Assembly (NCBI RefSeq): GCF_000013445.1
Contig: NC_007796.1
Span: forward strand, 124,001 to 188,000
DNA from: Methanospirillum hungatei JF-1
GTDB taxonomy: Archaea > Halobacteriota > Methanomicrobia > Methanomicrobiales > Methanospirillaceae
Length of the DNA: 64,000 nt
Direction of reading: 5' to 3'
The notes beneath the pieces were generated by a model. It saw nothing but the letters and a program-made list of their open reading frames with translations. It was not told the origin of the DNA and made no database searches. Position numbers and translations under genes: made by a program. Position 1 is the first letter of the stretch, and each line of letters opens with the position of its first letter. Below are positions 55,533 to 64,000 of the stretch, one piece after another.

Positions 55533-55686
55533 ATAATTGACTCATTGTATCATTTTTAGAATACTAGCAGATAGTTACACAATATATGGTTTGGATAAAA
55601 AGGACATTTTTTCTAATTTTCAAAAAATCAGTCTTCTTAAAATAGCATAAAGGACAATAGGTAACACCAAAACATTACTGAGAAAT

Positions 55687-56196
55687 ATGGTCCGGGTCCT
55701 AATTGTTGAACGTGTTCCATTTATGCGAAATATTACTCGTTTTGCGCTTGAATGTAGTGGTCACGAAGTAATTGGTGAGGCAGTTGACGGTCAGCAGGCC
55801 CTTGATTTATACTATCTTTACACACCAGATCTCGTAATTTTAGCTCTTGTCCTGCAAAAGGTACAGGGTATTCAGGTATTACGTCGAATAAAAGAGACAC
55901 ATCCCGATTCAAAGATAGTCATCTGTTCTGCTATAAAAACACAGCGAATGATCGATCAGGCGATGGAATATGGGGCTGACTCATATGTAATTAAACCTTT
56001 TCAGATCTATAATTTTATCTCTGAAGTGAACCGGGTAATGGGAATAAAAACCACACCTCAGGGGCTGGCTCAGGAACAACTCCTCTCACAACGTGAAGAA
56101 CTTGAGCAGATAGCTGCAAAAGTACTTACAAGGACGATATCCAGAGAGGAACTCCAGAGTTTTATTCAGAAAGTTCAGGGTTCCTCGCATCAGTGA
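55687..56196 (+). CDS. Atypical pseudo-receiver protein with C-terminal helical tail
   Basis: A 169-residue protein aligned well with CheY (MVRVLIVERVPFMRNITRFA), but the acidic pair D-D is E8-R9 and the phosphoacceptor position is A53 (LVILALVLQKVQG). The switch Lys is kept (VIKPF, K103). A helical tail (about 120-169, QEQLLSQREELEQIAAKV) replaces any output domain. It cannot be phosphorylated in the usual way. It may bind CheA-type or kinase partners as a decoy or work as a scaffold. It follows the histidine kinase by 150 bases. Confidence 0.9.
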   Translation: MVRVLIVERVPFMRNITRFALECSGHEVIGEAVDGQQALDLYYLYTPDLVILALVLQKVQGIQVLRRIKETHPDSKIVICSAIKTQRMIDQAMEYGADSYVIKPFQIYNFISEVNRVMGIKTTPQGLAQEQLLSQREELEQIAAKVLTRTISREELQSFIQKVQGSSHQ

Positions 56197-56249
56197 TAAT
56201 GGAAAATCCATCTTTTTTGGTCAGAATTCATCAGGATCGAATCTGAAGA

Positions 56250-56852
56250 AATGAGAAAGATCTGACTGATGAAAATGGTGTTGTAATCTGTGCTGAAAAG
56301 ATCATGGCCACTGATAATGGCGGGGTTTCTTTTATTATCTCTTTCATAATCCTGCTGCAGACAATACACCAGAATTCAAGATCTCATATGAAAAACCCGC
56401 ATCTTCCAGCCTTGTGGTCGGAACCGGTATCTATCTCCCTGATGTTTCGGTTTCTTTTGCAGAGGAGAAGCGGGAAAAAATGAAAAAATGGATGGAGAAG
56501 CTGTTCACTATGTTTATGAGCAGGGGAGGGATGCGGGCATTCGTGAATTCAATGATCCGAGCGGGACCTTTTCAGATCCAGAGATGTTCATCTTTGCCTT
56601 TGATATGAATGGGACACTCCTTGCAAATCCGTATTTCCCAGGTCTGGTCGGACAAAACCGCCTGAATGATCGCGATCCGTACGGGAAATACCCGGTGCAG
56701 ATCTTATGGCCAATGGAGAACAAGGCGTTGGATATACCTACTATTTCTTTGCCGATCCGGATTCTGACTATGAAATCCGTCTGAAACTTGGATATACCGA
56801 AAAGACAGAGGAAGAATTGATCATTGGTGCAGGCATATTTCCTAAATCCTGA
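56250..56852 (+). pseudogene. Cache-domain sensor gene with several frameshifts
   Basis: Cache-type sequence is spread over three frames: GVVICAEKIMATDNGGVSF, then YYLFHNPAADNTPEFKISYE and SLVVGTGIYLPDVSVSFAEE, then EAVHYVYEQGRDAGIREFN and MFIFAFDMNGTLLANPYF, then YTYYFFADPDSDYEIRLKL, ending EELIIGAGIFPKS at 56852. At least three shifts, one in a T-run near 56331, separate the parts. The repeated GxGIYLP/GAGIFPK ends suggest two Cache modules. The original protein was probably a secreted or receptor-type sensor. Confidence 0.8.
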
Positions 56853-56901
56853 TGAATTATTATTCACATTTTAAGTGTATCAAAAAATGGATGGAGAGGT
56901 C

Positions 56902-57615
56902 TCAATACCCCAGTTGTGCAGGTATCTCTCTTGCTTTTTTCTCTTCACCCTTTGGAACCGGAACAGTTATGGTAAAAGGATCATAAATCTTTGCCCCGGT
57001 GATCTGGTAGAATCTGAAGAGAAGGGCAGGTTCATCCCCTTCCTGGTATGATACGCCGGTAAAACCATATAAAAATCCGGAATATGGGTATACTGCACCT
57101 TCATAGATGAGCCCTTTCGTACTAATCCATGCCTCTGCCGGCATTTTAGCTTTTCTATCTCTGAAAAACCCGGGAGTAATTTTCGCAACGACAAACATAA
57201 ATGCCGCTATCCCCAGAAGAACAAAGCCGGTCTCTACTCCCCCTTCCGGTACAAAAAGTATGAAAAAGAGGGCAAACAACAGAAACATACCATCTATAAT
57301 AACCAGGAGGGCTGCATTCCTCTCTTTATGCTCCTCATATTCACGTTTCAGAATACGGTCATACCAGGCAGGATCATAGGTCCAGTGTGCCAGGAGATTC
57401 GCATCGGTCACCACGGCATCAAATGCCCGGGACATCGGATAGAATATGAGGCCTGCGACAGCCAGCGAGGAGAAAAACAGGAAGATACTCAGAAACATCA
57501 GGGCACACCCGCCATCAAAGCAGGGAATGACGGTGAGTCCGACAAGAAATAGGAAGATAGAAAATCCGGCGAATAAAAAGCACTGTATTATCCGTTTTTT
57601 ACTGATGTTTTCCAT
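56902..57615 (-). CDS. Membrane protein of unknown function (four TM segments)
   Basis: A 237-residue protein with hydrophobic segments at about residues 9-30, 35-58, 101-122 and 130-150. The cytoplasmic or external C-terminal part (150-237) contains KAMPAEAWISTKGLIYEGAVYPY and ends in a basic stretch. I recognise no family. The adjacent Cache remnant is on the opposite strand. Confidence 0.7.
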   Translation of the reverse strand: MENISKKRIIQCFLFAGFSIFLFLVGLTVIPCFDGGCALMFLSIFLFFSSLAVAGLIFYPMSRAFDAVVTDANLLAHWTYDPAWYDRILKREYEEHKERNAALLVIIDGMFLLFALFFILFVPEGGVETGFVLLGIAAFMFVVAKITPGFFRDRKAKMPAEAWISTKGLIYEGAVYPYSGFLYGFTGVSYQEGDEPALLFRFYQITGAKIYDPFTITVPVPKGEEKKAREIPAQLGY

Positions 57616-58165
57616 GTCTGGTGATGAAAAATTGGAGATGTGAGTATTTATGAATTTACCTTACCGGGACCAGTCGGGGTGCATGAAAGAACAGGAAATC
57701 AACATGTACTCCGTTTTAATGGATAATATAGCCATTCTCCTTATGTGTGAATGAATTGAAGCTCTTATTAACTGTGTTTCATGTAGAAATGGGGAACATG
57801 ATGCCCTTACTGATATAAATACTTCTATTACACTTGAATTGAAAGATATCGGACGGATGGATGCCTTGTCATCGAATCACCGGATCCTGTCTCCAAGAGC
57901 ATGGATACGAAGGCCCTTATCACCGGATATCTCCCTTATGAAGCCGACTGGCCCCCCGACGTGCGGGTTATTGCCGATACTCCTTCGCAACAGACATCAA
58001 AAGGGCAGACCATCAGGCCTATTCCATACGATGGTGACTCCTCTGACTGACTTAAAAACAGGTTTAAAGGGTGAATCATGAGAGTAATAAAAACTTTACA
58101 GGTTGCATAGCAGATCATATTTTTTATGGGGTATCTTTCAGAGTATGTATAAACGAGGTATGCAT
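57616..58165. other. Intergenic region of about 550 bases with one gene fragment
   Basis: No intact gene is seen. On the plus strand a frame from 57901 encodes MDTKALITGYLPYEADWPPD to a stop at 58048-58050 (49 residues). This looks like the C-terminal end of a lost gene but has no ribosome site. Upstream, LINCVSCRNGEHDALTD in another frame may belong to the same remnant. The rest is AT-rich and includes the leader of the next gene. Confidence 0.35.
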
Positions 58166-59215
58166 ATGCAGGATGTGAAGATTTCTGGAAGAACAGGTTT
58201 TATAATTGTGTTCCTTCTCCTCTCCTCATACGGAGTCTGTGCAGCAGAATCAGGAGATCTATTGGGTGGATCCGGATACGCATATCTGGTTCAGGAAGAT
58301 CCCTATTTTACCTTTGGGTACCCTGCCGGTATGACGCTTCAGGTAACTGCTGAAGATGGACGAAACACATATCATCTTCAGACAAAAAAAGACCCGCCGG
58401 TTACGTTCGTGGTGACCTCAATGGAGAACCCTGAATGGCTTGTCTTACCGACAGAAACGCTGCTGAACTATGAAGAGTCAGCACGAATGAAATTTATCGT
58501 CAATGAATCGCACAATCTCACCTGGGGGAAGGATCAATACAGCCAGGATGAGAACCGCTCAACCTGCTTTCGGTCATATCTTGATGAAGACATGGGAGAA
58601 CTTGTCTTTTCTTCCATCATGAGTACACAGGACGATGTCATCTATGCCCTTCTCCGCGAGCCTGTTGGGTTATATCAGACAGAATATGGGAATTTCACTC
58701 TGAAATCTCTTTTAAGTGTCAGGCCACGGGACCCACACCAGAGTTATAATTTCACTCCGGTTGATCTGGATGCTGATCCAAGTGTTTTTCTAAACGCGAT
58801 AAATTCTTCATCAGGGACGAAGGATTTTGCGTATGATCCGTATACCGGTCTCTATAGGGATACTGATACCGGGTATTATTATATCCCGAATCTGGGAGTT
58901 TTTTTCGATCCCACGACGAATAAATTCTATTATCCGTCAGAATTTGGAAATTATAGTGAAAACTTTTTCCAGAACTATGAAGGGCAGTATATTCCGTCAG
59001 GGACGCTTGGCGGGTATTATGATGGCCTGTATGCAGGATATGATGCATCTGATATCATTCATGATACGTATCAGAACCGTCAGAACGTATATGATGCGGC
59101 AAATGCCATGTGGCGCGATTATATTCGTGACGACCAGTACTATGGGGTGGATGACTCCGGATATGCAGAGCCTATCGATACCGTTCAGGAATACCAGGAT
59201 TATGGGTTATCCTAA
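58166..59215 (+). CDS. Secreted protein with aromatic OCRE-like repeats
   Basis: A 349-residue protein with a signal peptide (about 5-27, FIIVFLLLSSYGVCA). Residues about 35-190 have no clear fold assignment. Residues about 221-279 contain short Tyr-rich repeats: YDPYTGLYRDTDTGYYY, then FFDPTTNKFYYP and NYEGQYIPSG, similar to the OCRE motif known from eukaryotic splicing proteins. The C-terminus is Tyr/Asp-rich. The frame opens earlier, but the gagg ribosome site at 58155-58158 points to 58166. It is probably a cell-surface protein; function unknown. Confidence 0.8.
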   Translation: MQDVKISGRTGFIIVFLLLSSYGVCAAESGDLLGGSGYAYLVQEDPYFTFGYPAGMTLQVTAEDGRNTYHLQTKKDPPVTFVVTSMENPEWLVLPTETLLNYEESARMKFIVNESHNLTWGKDQYSQDENRSTCFRSYLDEDMGELVFSSIMSTQDDVIYALLREPVGLYQTEYGNFTLKSLLSVRPRDPHQSYNFTPVDLDADPSVFLNAINSSSGTKDFAYDPYTGLYRDTDTGYYYIPNLGVFFDPTTNKFYYPSEFGNYSENFFQNYEGQYIPSGTLGGYYDGLYAGYDASDIIHDTYQNRQNVYDAANAMWRDYIRDDQYYGVDDSGYAEPIDTVQEYQDYGLS

Positions 59216-59272
59216 TCACTTTTTTGGATCTTTGACCTGCGAAAAAAGGGAGTAGTATAAGAGATCCAGAGT

Positions 59273-59482
59273 TCAGGCTATCTTTTCTGCAGCCATTTCA
59301 ATATCTTCTTCTTTGAGAGTTTTTCTTCCCGCGTGTGCGGCAAGTTTGACTGCCTCTTTTACCAGTTTTCCTAAGTACTCTTCAGTCTTTGCCACAAGAA
59401 TCTCTGATGCATCGCTTCCGACACGCTCAGCACCACTGCTCTTTGCAACCCGTACAACTGCTGCAATCGGTAAGTCTGCCAT
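59273..59482 (-). CDS. Archaeal histone
   Basis: A 69-residue histone-fold protein that wraps DNA as dimers and higher multimers. It has LPIAAVVRVAKSSGAERV, the central LVKEAVKLAAHAGRKTLKEED and the C-terminal IEMAAEKIA. The frame opens at 59533, but M at 59482 (MADLPIA) is the family start. Its promoter has TATA-like sequence 30-50 bases upstream. Confidence 0.95.
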   Translation of the reverse strand: MADLPIAAVVRVAKSSGAERVGSDASEILVAKTEEYLGKLVKEAVKLAAHAGRKTLKEEDIEMAAEKIA

Positions 59483-59665
59483 AGTTTTTACCTGGATATA
59501 AATATTGTAGCACTCATATAAAAAAAATTGCATCGAAAAGCCATTTCAGCCCAGGAACCGTGATGAAACCGTGGTCTTTGGTTCCCTGACTCATATGTCA
59601 GATCACTTTCACCCTGTTTACCTGAACTTCTTATAGTTGTGAAAATAAGGGCATAAGAATAAGAT

Positions 59666-60217
59666 ATGAACAAGAAGTTTATAAGTATTCCAAATGATTC
59701 TTTCACGATTCTGGTTGGATTCAGTGATTTTCTGAGTAGAATGCTCGCCGATGTTCCAGTGAAATTCAGGCAGGGCACCATTGTGTACATTCACTCCGGC
59801 GGTGGAAACCTGTACCTGCAATCGTCTGCCGGTGACAAGAGCCGGATTGTATTCAGGCAGGAGCGCAATATCATCGATATAATCACGATGCTTGAGAGTG
59901 ACCCCGCCAGATTTATCATCCTTGCGTATGATCCTGCATGGTTTCGTCATAATGAGGAGTATATCGGACCATTTGGCTATGTGTGCCGGAAACGTTCCGG
60001 GAACCGTCAGGAGGTTCTCCTAATTTCAGAAACATTTGATTCAACCATCTCGGACCTTGAATCAATTGCTGACAAGCTGGTCTGCGTTCAGGAACGTCTC
60101 ACCTGGTCATATCGTGGTTCCGGCGATCCATTCCAATGTGTACATGACAGTTCCCCTGCGGGAAGTATTTCAAATACGGAGGTGAAAAAGAGCGGGCAAC
60201 AATGCCTGATATGGTGA
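59666..60217 (+). CDS. Hypothetical protein, unknown family
   Basis: A 183-residue protein I do not recognise. It is mixed alpha/beta with no Walker A motif, no signal peptide and no membrane segment; a strand-rich part VGFSDFLSRMLADVP and TIVYIHSGGGNLYL is followed by FIILAYDPAWF and an Arg-rich stretch. It might be a degenerate RecA-like domain, but I cannot support that. It lies between the divergent histone gene and the AAA ATPase gene. Confidence 0.6.
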   Translation: MNKKFISIPNDSFTILVGFSDFLSRMLADVPVKFRQGTIVYIHSGGGNLYLQSSAGDKSRIVFRQERNIIDIITMLESDPARFIILAYDPAWFRHNEEYIGPFGYVCRKRSGNRQEVLLISETFDSTISDLESIADKLVCVQERLTWSYRGSGDPFQCVHDSSPAGSISNTEVKKSGQQCLIW

Positions 60218-60313
60218 TTCGGCTATCTGCTTTTGAGGGTATTTCGTGAATTCTGGGAAATGAAATCCAAACTTTTTTCTATTTTATTGTATTACATTAC
60301 CTAAGGTGGGGGT

Positions 60314-61597
60314 ATGAAGGTAAAGGATGTTCTTCTGGAACAAAAAAAAGAACTGATTCTTCGGCTTCAAAGTCAATACATACCCCGTTCTGTAGAAATT
60401 AAAAATCCAGATAGCAATTTGATTAAAATTATCATTGGTCCCCGAAGAGCGGGAAAGTCATTTTTTGTAATGAGATACCTGCTTGATACCGTTCCTTTTG
60501 GGTATGTGAATTTTGACGATGAACAACTTACTGATCTGGAAAAAATTCCTGATATTCTGACGGCTATCAATGATATTTATGCAGGCTCGAGAACAATCCT
60601 GATGGATGAGATACAGAATATTTCCGGTTGGGAACTTCTTGTGAACCGTCTGGCCCGTCAGGGGTATAATCTATTTATTACCGGAAGTAATGCTCATCTC
60701 CTCAGTAAAGAGCTTGCAACGCACCTGACCGGAAGACATTCGGTCACAACAATATTTCCGTTTTCATTTCAAGAATTTCTGCAAATGAAAAATAAAGACC
60801 TGACAGAGGCAGAATATCGTGAATCCCTGGAGGAGTATTCCCTTACGGGGGGTTTTCCAGAACCTCTTTTAGCCTTTATTGACAAAAAAGATTATCTCAT
60901 CCGCCTTTTTGATGCGATAATCTACAAAGATATTATCAGAAGATACAATATCGGCTATCCTCAGGGTTTGGGTGACCTTGCCCATTATCTGTGTAGTACA
61001 ATCTCGAATGAATACTCTGTTCACAGCCTTACAAAAATTTCCGGGTGTAAAAGTGATAAGACAGTAAAAAAATATCTGGATTATCTGGAACAGACGTTCT
61101 TATTTTTTTCTGTACCCCGGTTCTCCTTTAAATTTAAAGAACAGGTTTCTTCTCATAAGAAAATTTACTGCATTGATAATGGTTTTATTACAGCGAAAGG
61201 GTTTTCCTCCTCGAGAAATAGTGGACGACTTCTGGAGAATATTGTTGCAGTCTCACTCAAGAAAGATGAGTTATCCGGCCTGATTAATTTTTATTATTGG
61301 AAAAATGCTCAACAGGAAGAGATAGATTTTGTAGTCCGTGTATATCACAAAATTATCGCTCTTGTTCAGGTATGTACAAAAATGGATGATACAAACACGA
61401 AAGAAAGAGAGGTACGTGCCCTTCTAAAGGGAGCACATGATCTAAAATGCTCCAACCTTGTCATGTTGACCATGTATGAAGAGGGTGAACAACAGGAGGA
61501 GTGGTTTGGCTATTCTGGTGTTATCAGATATATTCCTCTATGGAAATGGTTATTGTTACCGGCTCATGAGAAACTCGGATACTCTCTTTCCTCATAA
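60314..61597 (+). CDS. AAA_14/DUF4143 ATPase
   Basis: A 427-residue P-loop ATPase. Walker A GPRRAGKS at about residue 42, Walker B ILMDEIQNISGW, sensor-like FITGSNAHLLS, arginine region HLTGRHSV, and a C-terminal DUF4143 domain (about 200-410) with a nuclease-like IDNGFI and EEIDFVVRV pattern. The family is widespread and of unclear function, possibly in defence or in nucleic-acid handling. It precedes mntP by about 20 bases. Confidence 0.9.
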   Translation: MKVKDVLLEQKKELILRLQSQYIPRSVEIKNPDSNLIKIIIGPRRAGKSFFVMRYLLDTVPFGYVNFDDEQLTDLEKIPDILTAINDIYAGSRTILMDEIQNISGWELLVNRLARQGYNLFITGSNAHLLSKELATHLTGRHSVTTIFPFSFQEFLQMKNKDLTEAEYRESLEEYSLTGGFPEPLLAFIDKKDYLIRLFDAIIYKDIIRRYNIGYPQGLGDLAHYLCSTISNEYSVHSLTKISGCKSDKTVKKYLDYLEQTFLFFSVPRFSFKFKEQVSSHKKIYCIDNGFITAKGFSSSRNSGRLLENIVAVSLKKDELSGLINFYYWKNAQQEEIDFVVRVYHKIIALVQVCTKMDDTNTKEREVRALLKGAHDLKCSNLVMLTMYEEGEQQEEWFGYSGVIRYIPLWKWLLLPAHEKLGYSLSS

Positions 61598-61618
61598 CCA
61601 CCAACAATACCTGAGATC

Positions 61619-62197
61619 ATGGATTTGATTTTCACCTCTGTTCTCATCGGTATCGGCCTTGCAATGGACTGTCTTGCTGTTTCCTTTGCGGTTGGTGCAC
61701 ATCAGAAGACGTCCCGGATACGAGCGGCTTTCATCCTGGCACTTTTCTTTGGGGGATTTCAGGGTGGCATGACTCTGCTTGGGTGGCTCCTCGGCTCTGG
61801 ATTTGCTGATGCCATTGCTGCGTATGATCACTGGGTTGCAGCCGGGCTTCTTTTCATCATCGGCGGTAAAATGGTCCTTGACGGGATTAAAGACGGGCAT
61901 GAAGAAGAAGCGCCGGATGTTTTTAACTTTGTTGCAGTATTCATTCTTGCAGTGGCAACCAGTATTGATGCTCTTGCGGTCGGTCTGAGTTTTTCACTGC
62001 TGCATATTGTCCCGCTCATTCCGGCACTCATCATCGGTCTGATATCTGCGATTTTCTCTGTCGGCGGTGTATATTCCGGGGGAAAGATAGGACATATACT
62101 TGGAAAGCGGGTTGATATTCTTGGAGGTGTTATTCTGACTCTTATCGGGATCAGAATCCTCCTTGAACACCTGGTCTGGAACGGGGCCGGAGCATAA
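61619..62197 (+). CDS. mntP: MntP-type manganese efflux pump
   Basis: A 192-residue membrane protein with six transmembrane segments in two DUF204 repeats. Conserved Asp motifs are GLAMDCLAVSFAVG in the first half and ATSIDALAVGLSFS in the second. The family exports Mn2+. It is convergent with the GntP-type permease gene. Confidence 0.93.
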   Translation: MDLIFTSVLIGIGLAMDCLAVSFAVGAHQKTSRIRAAFILALFFGGFQGGMTLLGWLLGSGFADAIAAYDHWVAAGLLFIIGGKMVLDGIKDGHEEEAPDVFNFVAVFILAVATSIDALAVGLSFSLLHIVPLIPALIIGLISAIFSVGGVYSGGKIGHILGKRVDILGGVILTLIGIRILLEHLVWNGAGA

Positions 62198-62211
62198 CCC
62201 ATCCATTCTGA

Positions 62212-63459
62212 CTACAGATATCCGGAGAGGATTTGGATAATAACTCCTGAAAACCCGATAATGAGACCGATTCCAGCCAGAGGGAGGGTATAATTATTAA
62301 TAACACCGGTTGTTTCATCTCCGGTGAATCGTTTCACCAGCCAGAAGTAGGGATCGCTTACAAACGACACCATACATGATCCCCCGGCGATCATCAGGAC
62401 CAGGGCTGCCGGCTGAATATCAGGAAAATCTGAAGCTTTTGCCAGGATCTCTGCCGTTGTTGCAGCCGATACAACCCGTGATCCGGACGCTGCCTGGAGC
62501 GCTGCAGCAAGAATAAAAGGAAGGAAAAGTGCAGGAATAGATCCGGATACGAACCAATAGATCTCCTGTGGGAAGGATCCGGCGGCGATAACCGCTCCAA
62601 ATGCTCCGGCACCACAGAGATCAAACATGATCAGCCCGGCATATTTTGTCCCGTCATGAATACCGATATCCCGTGCCTCTTTCCCGACTGATACCATGGC
62701 CACAAGCAGACCACAAAAGAGGGCTATGGAGATTATGGAAAAGAATGAGATGGCTGGAATCAGAAGTCCGAGTCCTGCCAGGAGAAAAGGGGTTATCACC
62801 GGAGCCCATGCTTTCACCCGTGAGTGCTTTTTTAGTGGGATTCTTACCTCTGATTCAAGACCCCCTGTCTTTTTTCGTGCATACAAAAGCAGCAATACAA
62901 GCATAATCACGGCAACAGGAATAAGGACCAGATCCAGAGCCCAGGGATCTGCAAGAGAGGGCAACAGGGTCACCATGACCGGGACCACTGCCGGAGAAGG
63001 GTATATGAGAACAAAGGATATTATCGAAGCAATTGCTGCAATATACAAGTATGGTGACGCTGATTTTTTACCGACTGTCTGCTCAATGACCGGCGCGATG
63101 AGAACAAAGGCAGTATTACAGCACATGAGCGGAAGAGACAGGATCCATCCCCCTATCCCTGCCGTATTCTCCGGGCTTTTCATGAATCGGGAGATATCAT
63201 CCACAATGGTGTCGATGTACCCTGACCGCCTGAGCATATGGGCGATACAGACTCCACAAAAGACCATGATCGCAAGAACCTGAAATATTTTCGCAGCCCC
63301 TGATACGATCCCCAGATACAAAACAACCGGGTCATTCCCATCAAGGATTCCATAGATGAATGCTGCAGAGATAAGGGTAATAAATGGAGAGATCCTGAAT
63401 CTGACAGTCAGAATGAGAATATATACAAGGATTCCTCCAAAGATGAGAATTGAGTTCAT
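62212..63459 (-). CDS. GntP-type permease
   Basis: A 415-residue integral membrane protein with about 11-12 transmembrane segments. Family features are LIYPSPAVVPVMV, AALQAASGSRVVSAATTAEI, LMIAGGSCMVSFVSDPYFW and NYTLPLAGIGLIIGF, typical of gluconate/H+ symporters and related organic-acid permeases. The substrate is not defined by sequence. Confidence 0.88.
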   Translation of the reverse strand: MNSILIFGGILVYILILTVRFRISPFITLISAAFIYGILDGNDPVVLYLGIVSGAAKIFQVLAIMVFCGVCIAHMLRRSGYIDTIVDDISRFMKSPENTAGIGGWILSLPLMCCNTAFVLIAPVIEQTVGKKSASPYLYIAAIASIISFVLIYPSPAVVPVMVTLLPSLADPWALDLVLIPVAVIMLVLLLLYARKKTGGLESEVRIPLKKHSRVKAWAPVITPFLLAGLGLLIPAISFFSIISIALFCGLLVAMVSVGKEARDIGIHDGTKYAGLIMFDLCGAGAFGAVIAAGSFPQEIYWFVSGSIPALFLPFILAAALQAASGSRVVSAATTAEILAKASDFPDIQPAALVLMIAGGSCMVSFVSDPYFWLVKRFTGDETTGVINNYTLPLAGIGLIIGFSGVIIQILSGYL

Positions 63460-63517
63460 TCGAGCCGGTTGATAGAGGCATGTGTTCTAGAAGTCCTGGC
63501 CTGGTTATTACCTTGGA

Positions 63518-64000
63518 TCAGGATATCTTTTTTATCCGGAACACTCCCCGGGGGATGGATATCAAAAACCGGGCTCCCTTTCCCGGTTCTCCATTTTCAC
63601 AGATTTTCATATCGGTAATTGACAAAATCTCCCGCACCAGAAACAGTCCGATTCCTCCAACAAGCCCAGTTCTCCGCTCAAATATTTTTTCTTTCCGATC
63701 AGATTCGACCCCAATCCCGTTGTCCTCAAGGATCAGGGATACTTCGTTTTCAGAGGCTTTAAAATAAAACTGATACTTGGTTGCATGAACGCTGTGATAT
63801 TTGATATTTTCCAGCAGGTAAAAAAATGCATCTTCAAGTAATGGATCTGCGAAAATTTCCAGTCCTTCAAGCGTAATGCTTCGTTCATACTCCGACATGT
63901 CAAGATGAGAAACGGCAAAAACATAGACTTCCATGACATTCTGCCATTTTGGCGGATGAATACCCATGTTCAGGTACTGCTTTGCCAGGTGTAAAATCCG
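63518..64000 (-). CDS. Sensor histidine kinase, C-terminal part (partial at window edge)
   Basis: The frame is open through base 64000 and ends at 63518. It contains the last part of a kinase: a helical region (RILHLAKQYLNMG), then a HATPase domain with YLLENIKYHS, ILEDNGIGVESDRKEKIFER and VGGIGLFLVREIL. The N-box is YLLEN rather than the usual N-rich form. The sensing domains lie outside the window. Confidence 0.85.
   Translation of the reverse strand, partial: RILHLAKQYLNMGIHPPKWQNVMEVYVFAVSHLDMSEYERSITLEGLEIFADPLLEDAFFYLLENIKYHSVHATKYQFYFKASENEVSLILEDNGIGVESDRKEKIFERRTGLVGGIGLFLVREILSITDMKICENGEPGKGARFLISIPRGVFRIKKIS

Noticed and set aside
1-64000. CRISPR array or rRNA genes
   Set aside because: No regularly spaced repeats of 25-40 bases and no rRNA-like sequence were found on reading the window.

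Overview
The window looks like a chromosome segment of a methanogenic euryarchaeon, most likely a Methanomicrobiales member close to Methanospirillum. This is inferred from gene content: archaellum and chemotaxis genes including cheF, a histone, pyruvoyl-dependent arginine decarboxylase, the archaeal HMG-CoA synthase/thiolase/DUF35 operon, the methanogen homocysteine operon (DUF39-CBS, NIL-ferredoxin, UPF0280), AT-rich TATA promoters and T-run terminators. Species assignment is not proven by sequence alone.

Layout. 1-8921: end of an archaellum operon (arlJ 3' end), an unknown membrane protein, then cheF, cheY, cheB, cheA, cheD, and a convergent TPR-CheC gene. CheA carries a C-terminal CheC domain. 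9031-15254: arginine/pyrimidine/polyamine block (pdaD, divergent carA-carB, argG). 15288-15800: a dead PIN toxin gene and tRNA-Arg(GCG). 15845-23106: a REC-PAS regulator, a sugar-transfer operon (GT2, GT1, FAD mutase-like), two tandem metallo-beta-lactamase-fold genes, a shortened cheR, a tRNA guanine-10 methyltransferase and a CheY-like receiver. 23175-26729: dnaJ, dnaK, grpE. 27227-32440: a secreted M3-like peptidase, a ferritin-like protein, an mntA/hepT pair with broken hepT, and a PEGA surface protein. 32441-38470: PEBP protein, homocysteine operon, ilvD, Cys-cluster protein, isochorismatase-fold hydrolase. 38687-43000: an accessory scar with a truncated mntA-like gene, a hepT-start/thioredoxin chimera, an AAA ATPase gene split by an IS1182-like element, and a broken DUF4276 (TOPRIM-like) partner. 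43076-48926: malic enzyme, PAS-STAS regulator, a candidate structured RNA, and the mevalonate-entry operon with its HTH regulator. 49003-64000: stress and secreted proteins, a broken beta-lactamase gene, TauE, a two-component cluster ending in a receiver without its phosphoacceptor, a broken Cache-sensor gene, an aromatic-repeat secreted protein, a histone, a DUF4143 ATPase, MntP, a GntP-type permease and the 3' end of a histidine kinase.

Two themes stand out. First, the chemotaxis proteins are rearranged: CheC phosphatase domains are fused to CheA and to a TPR protein with a duplicated linker motif, CheA has a duplicated middle domain, and the separate CheR lacks its N-terminal domain. Second, accessory genes are decaying: PIN and HEPN toxin genes, an AAA/DUF4276 pair, a beta-lactamase and a Cache sensor all carry stops, frameshifts or insertions, while the surrounding housekeeping genes are intact. 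A 90-bp MITE-like insert and a 126-nt candidate RNA that shares a 16-nt promoter block with the mevalonate regulator are the most distinctive non-coding features.
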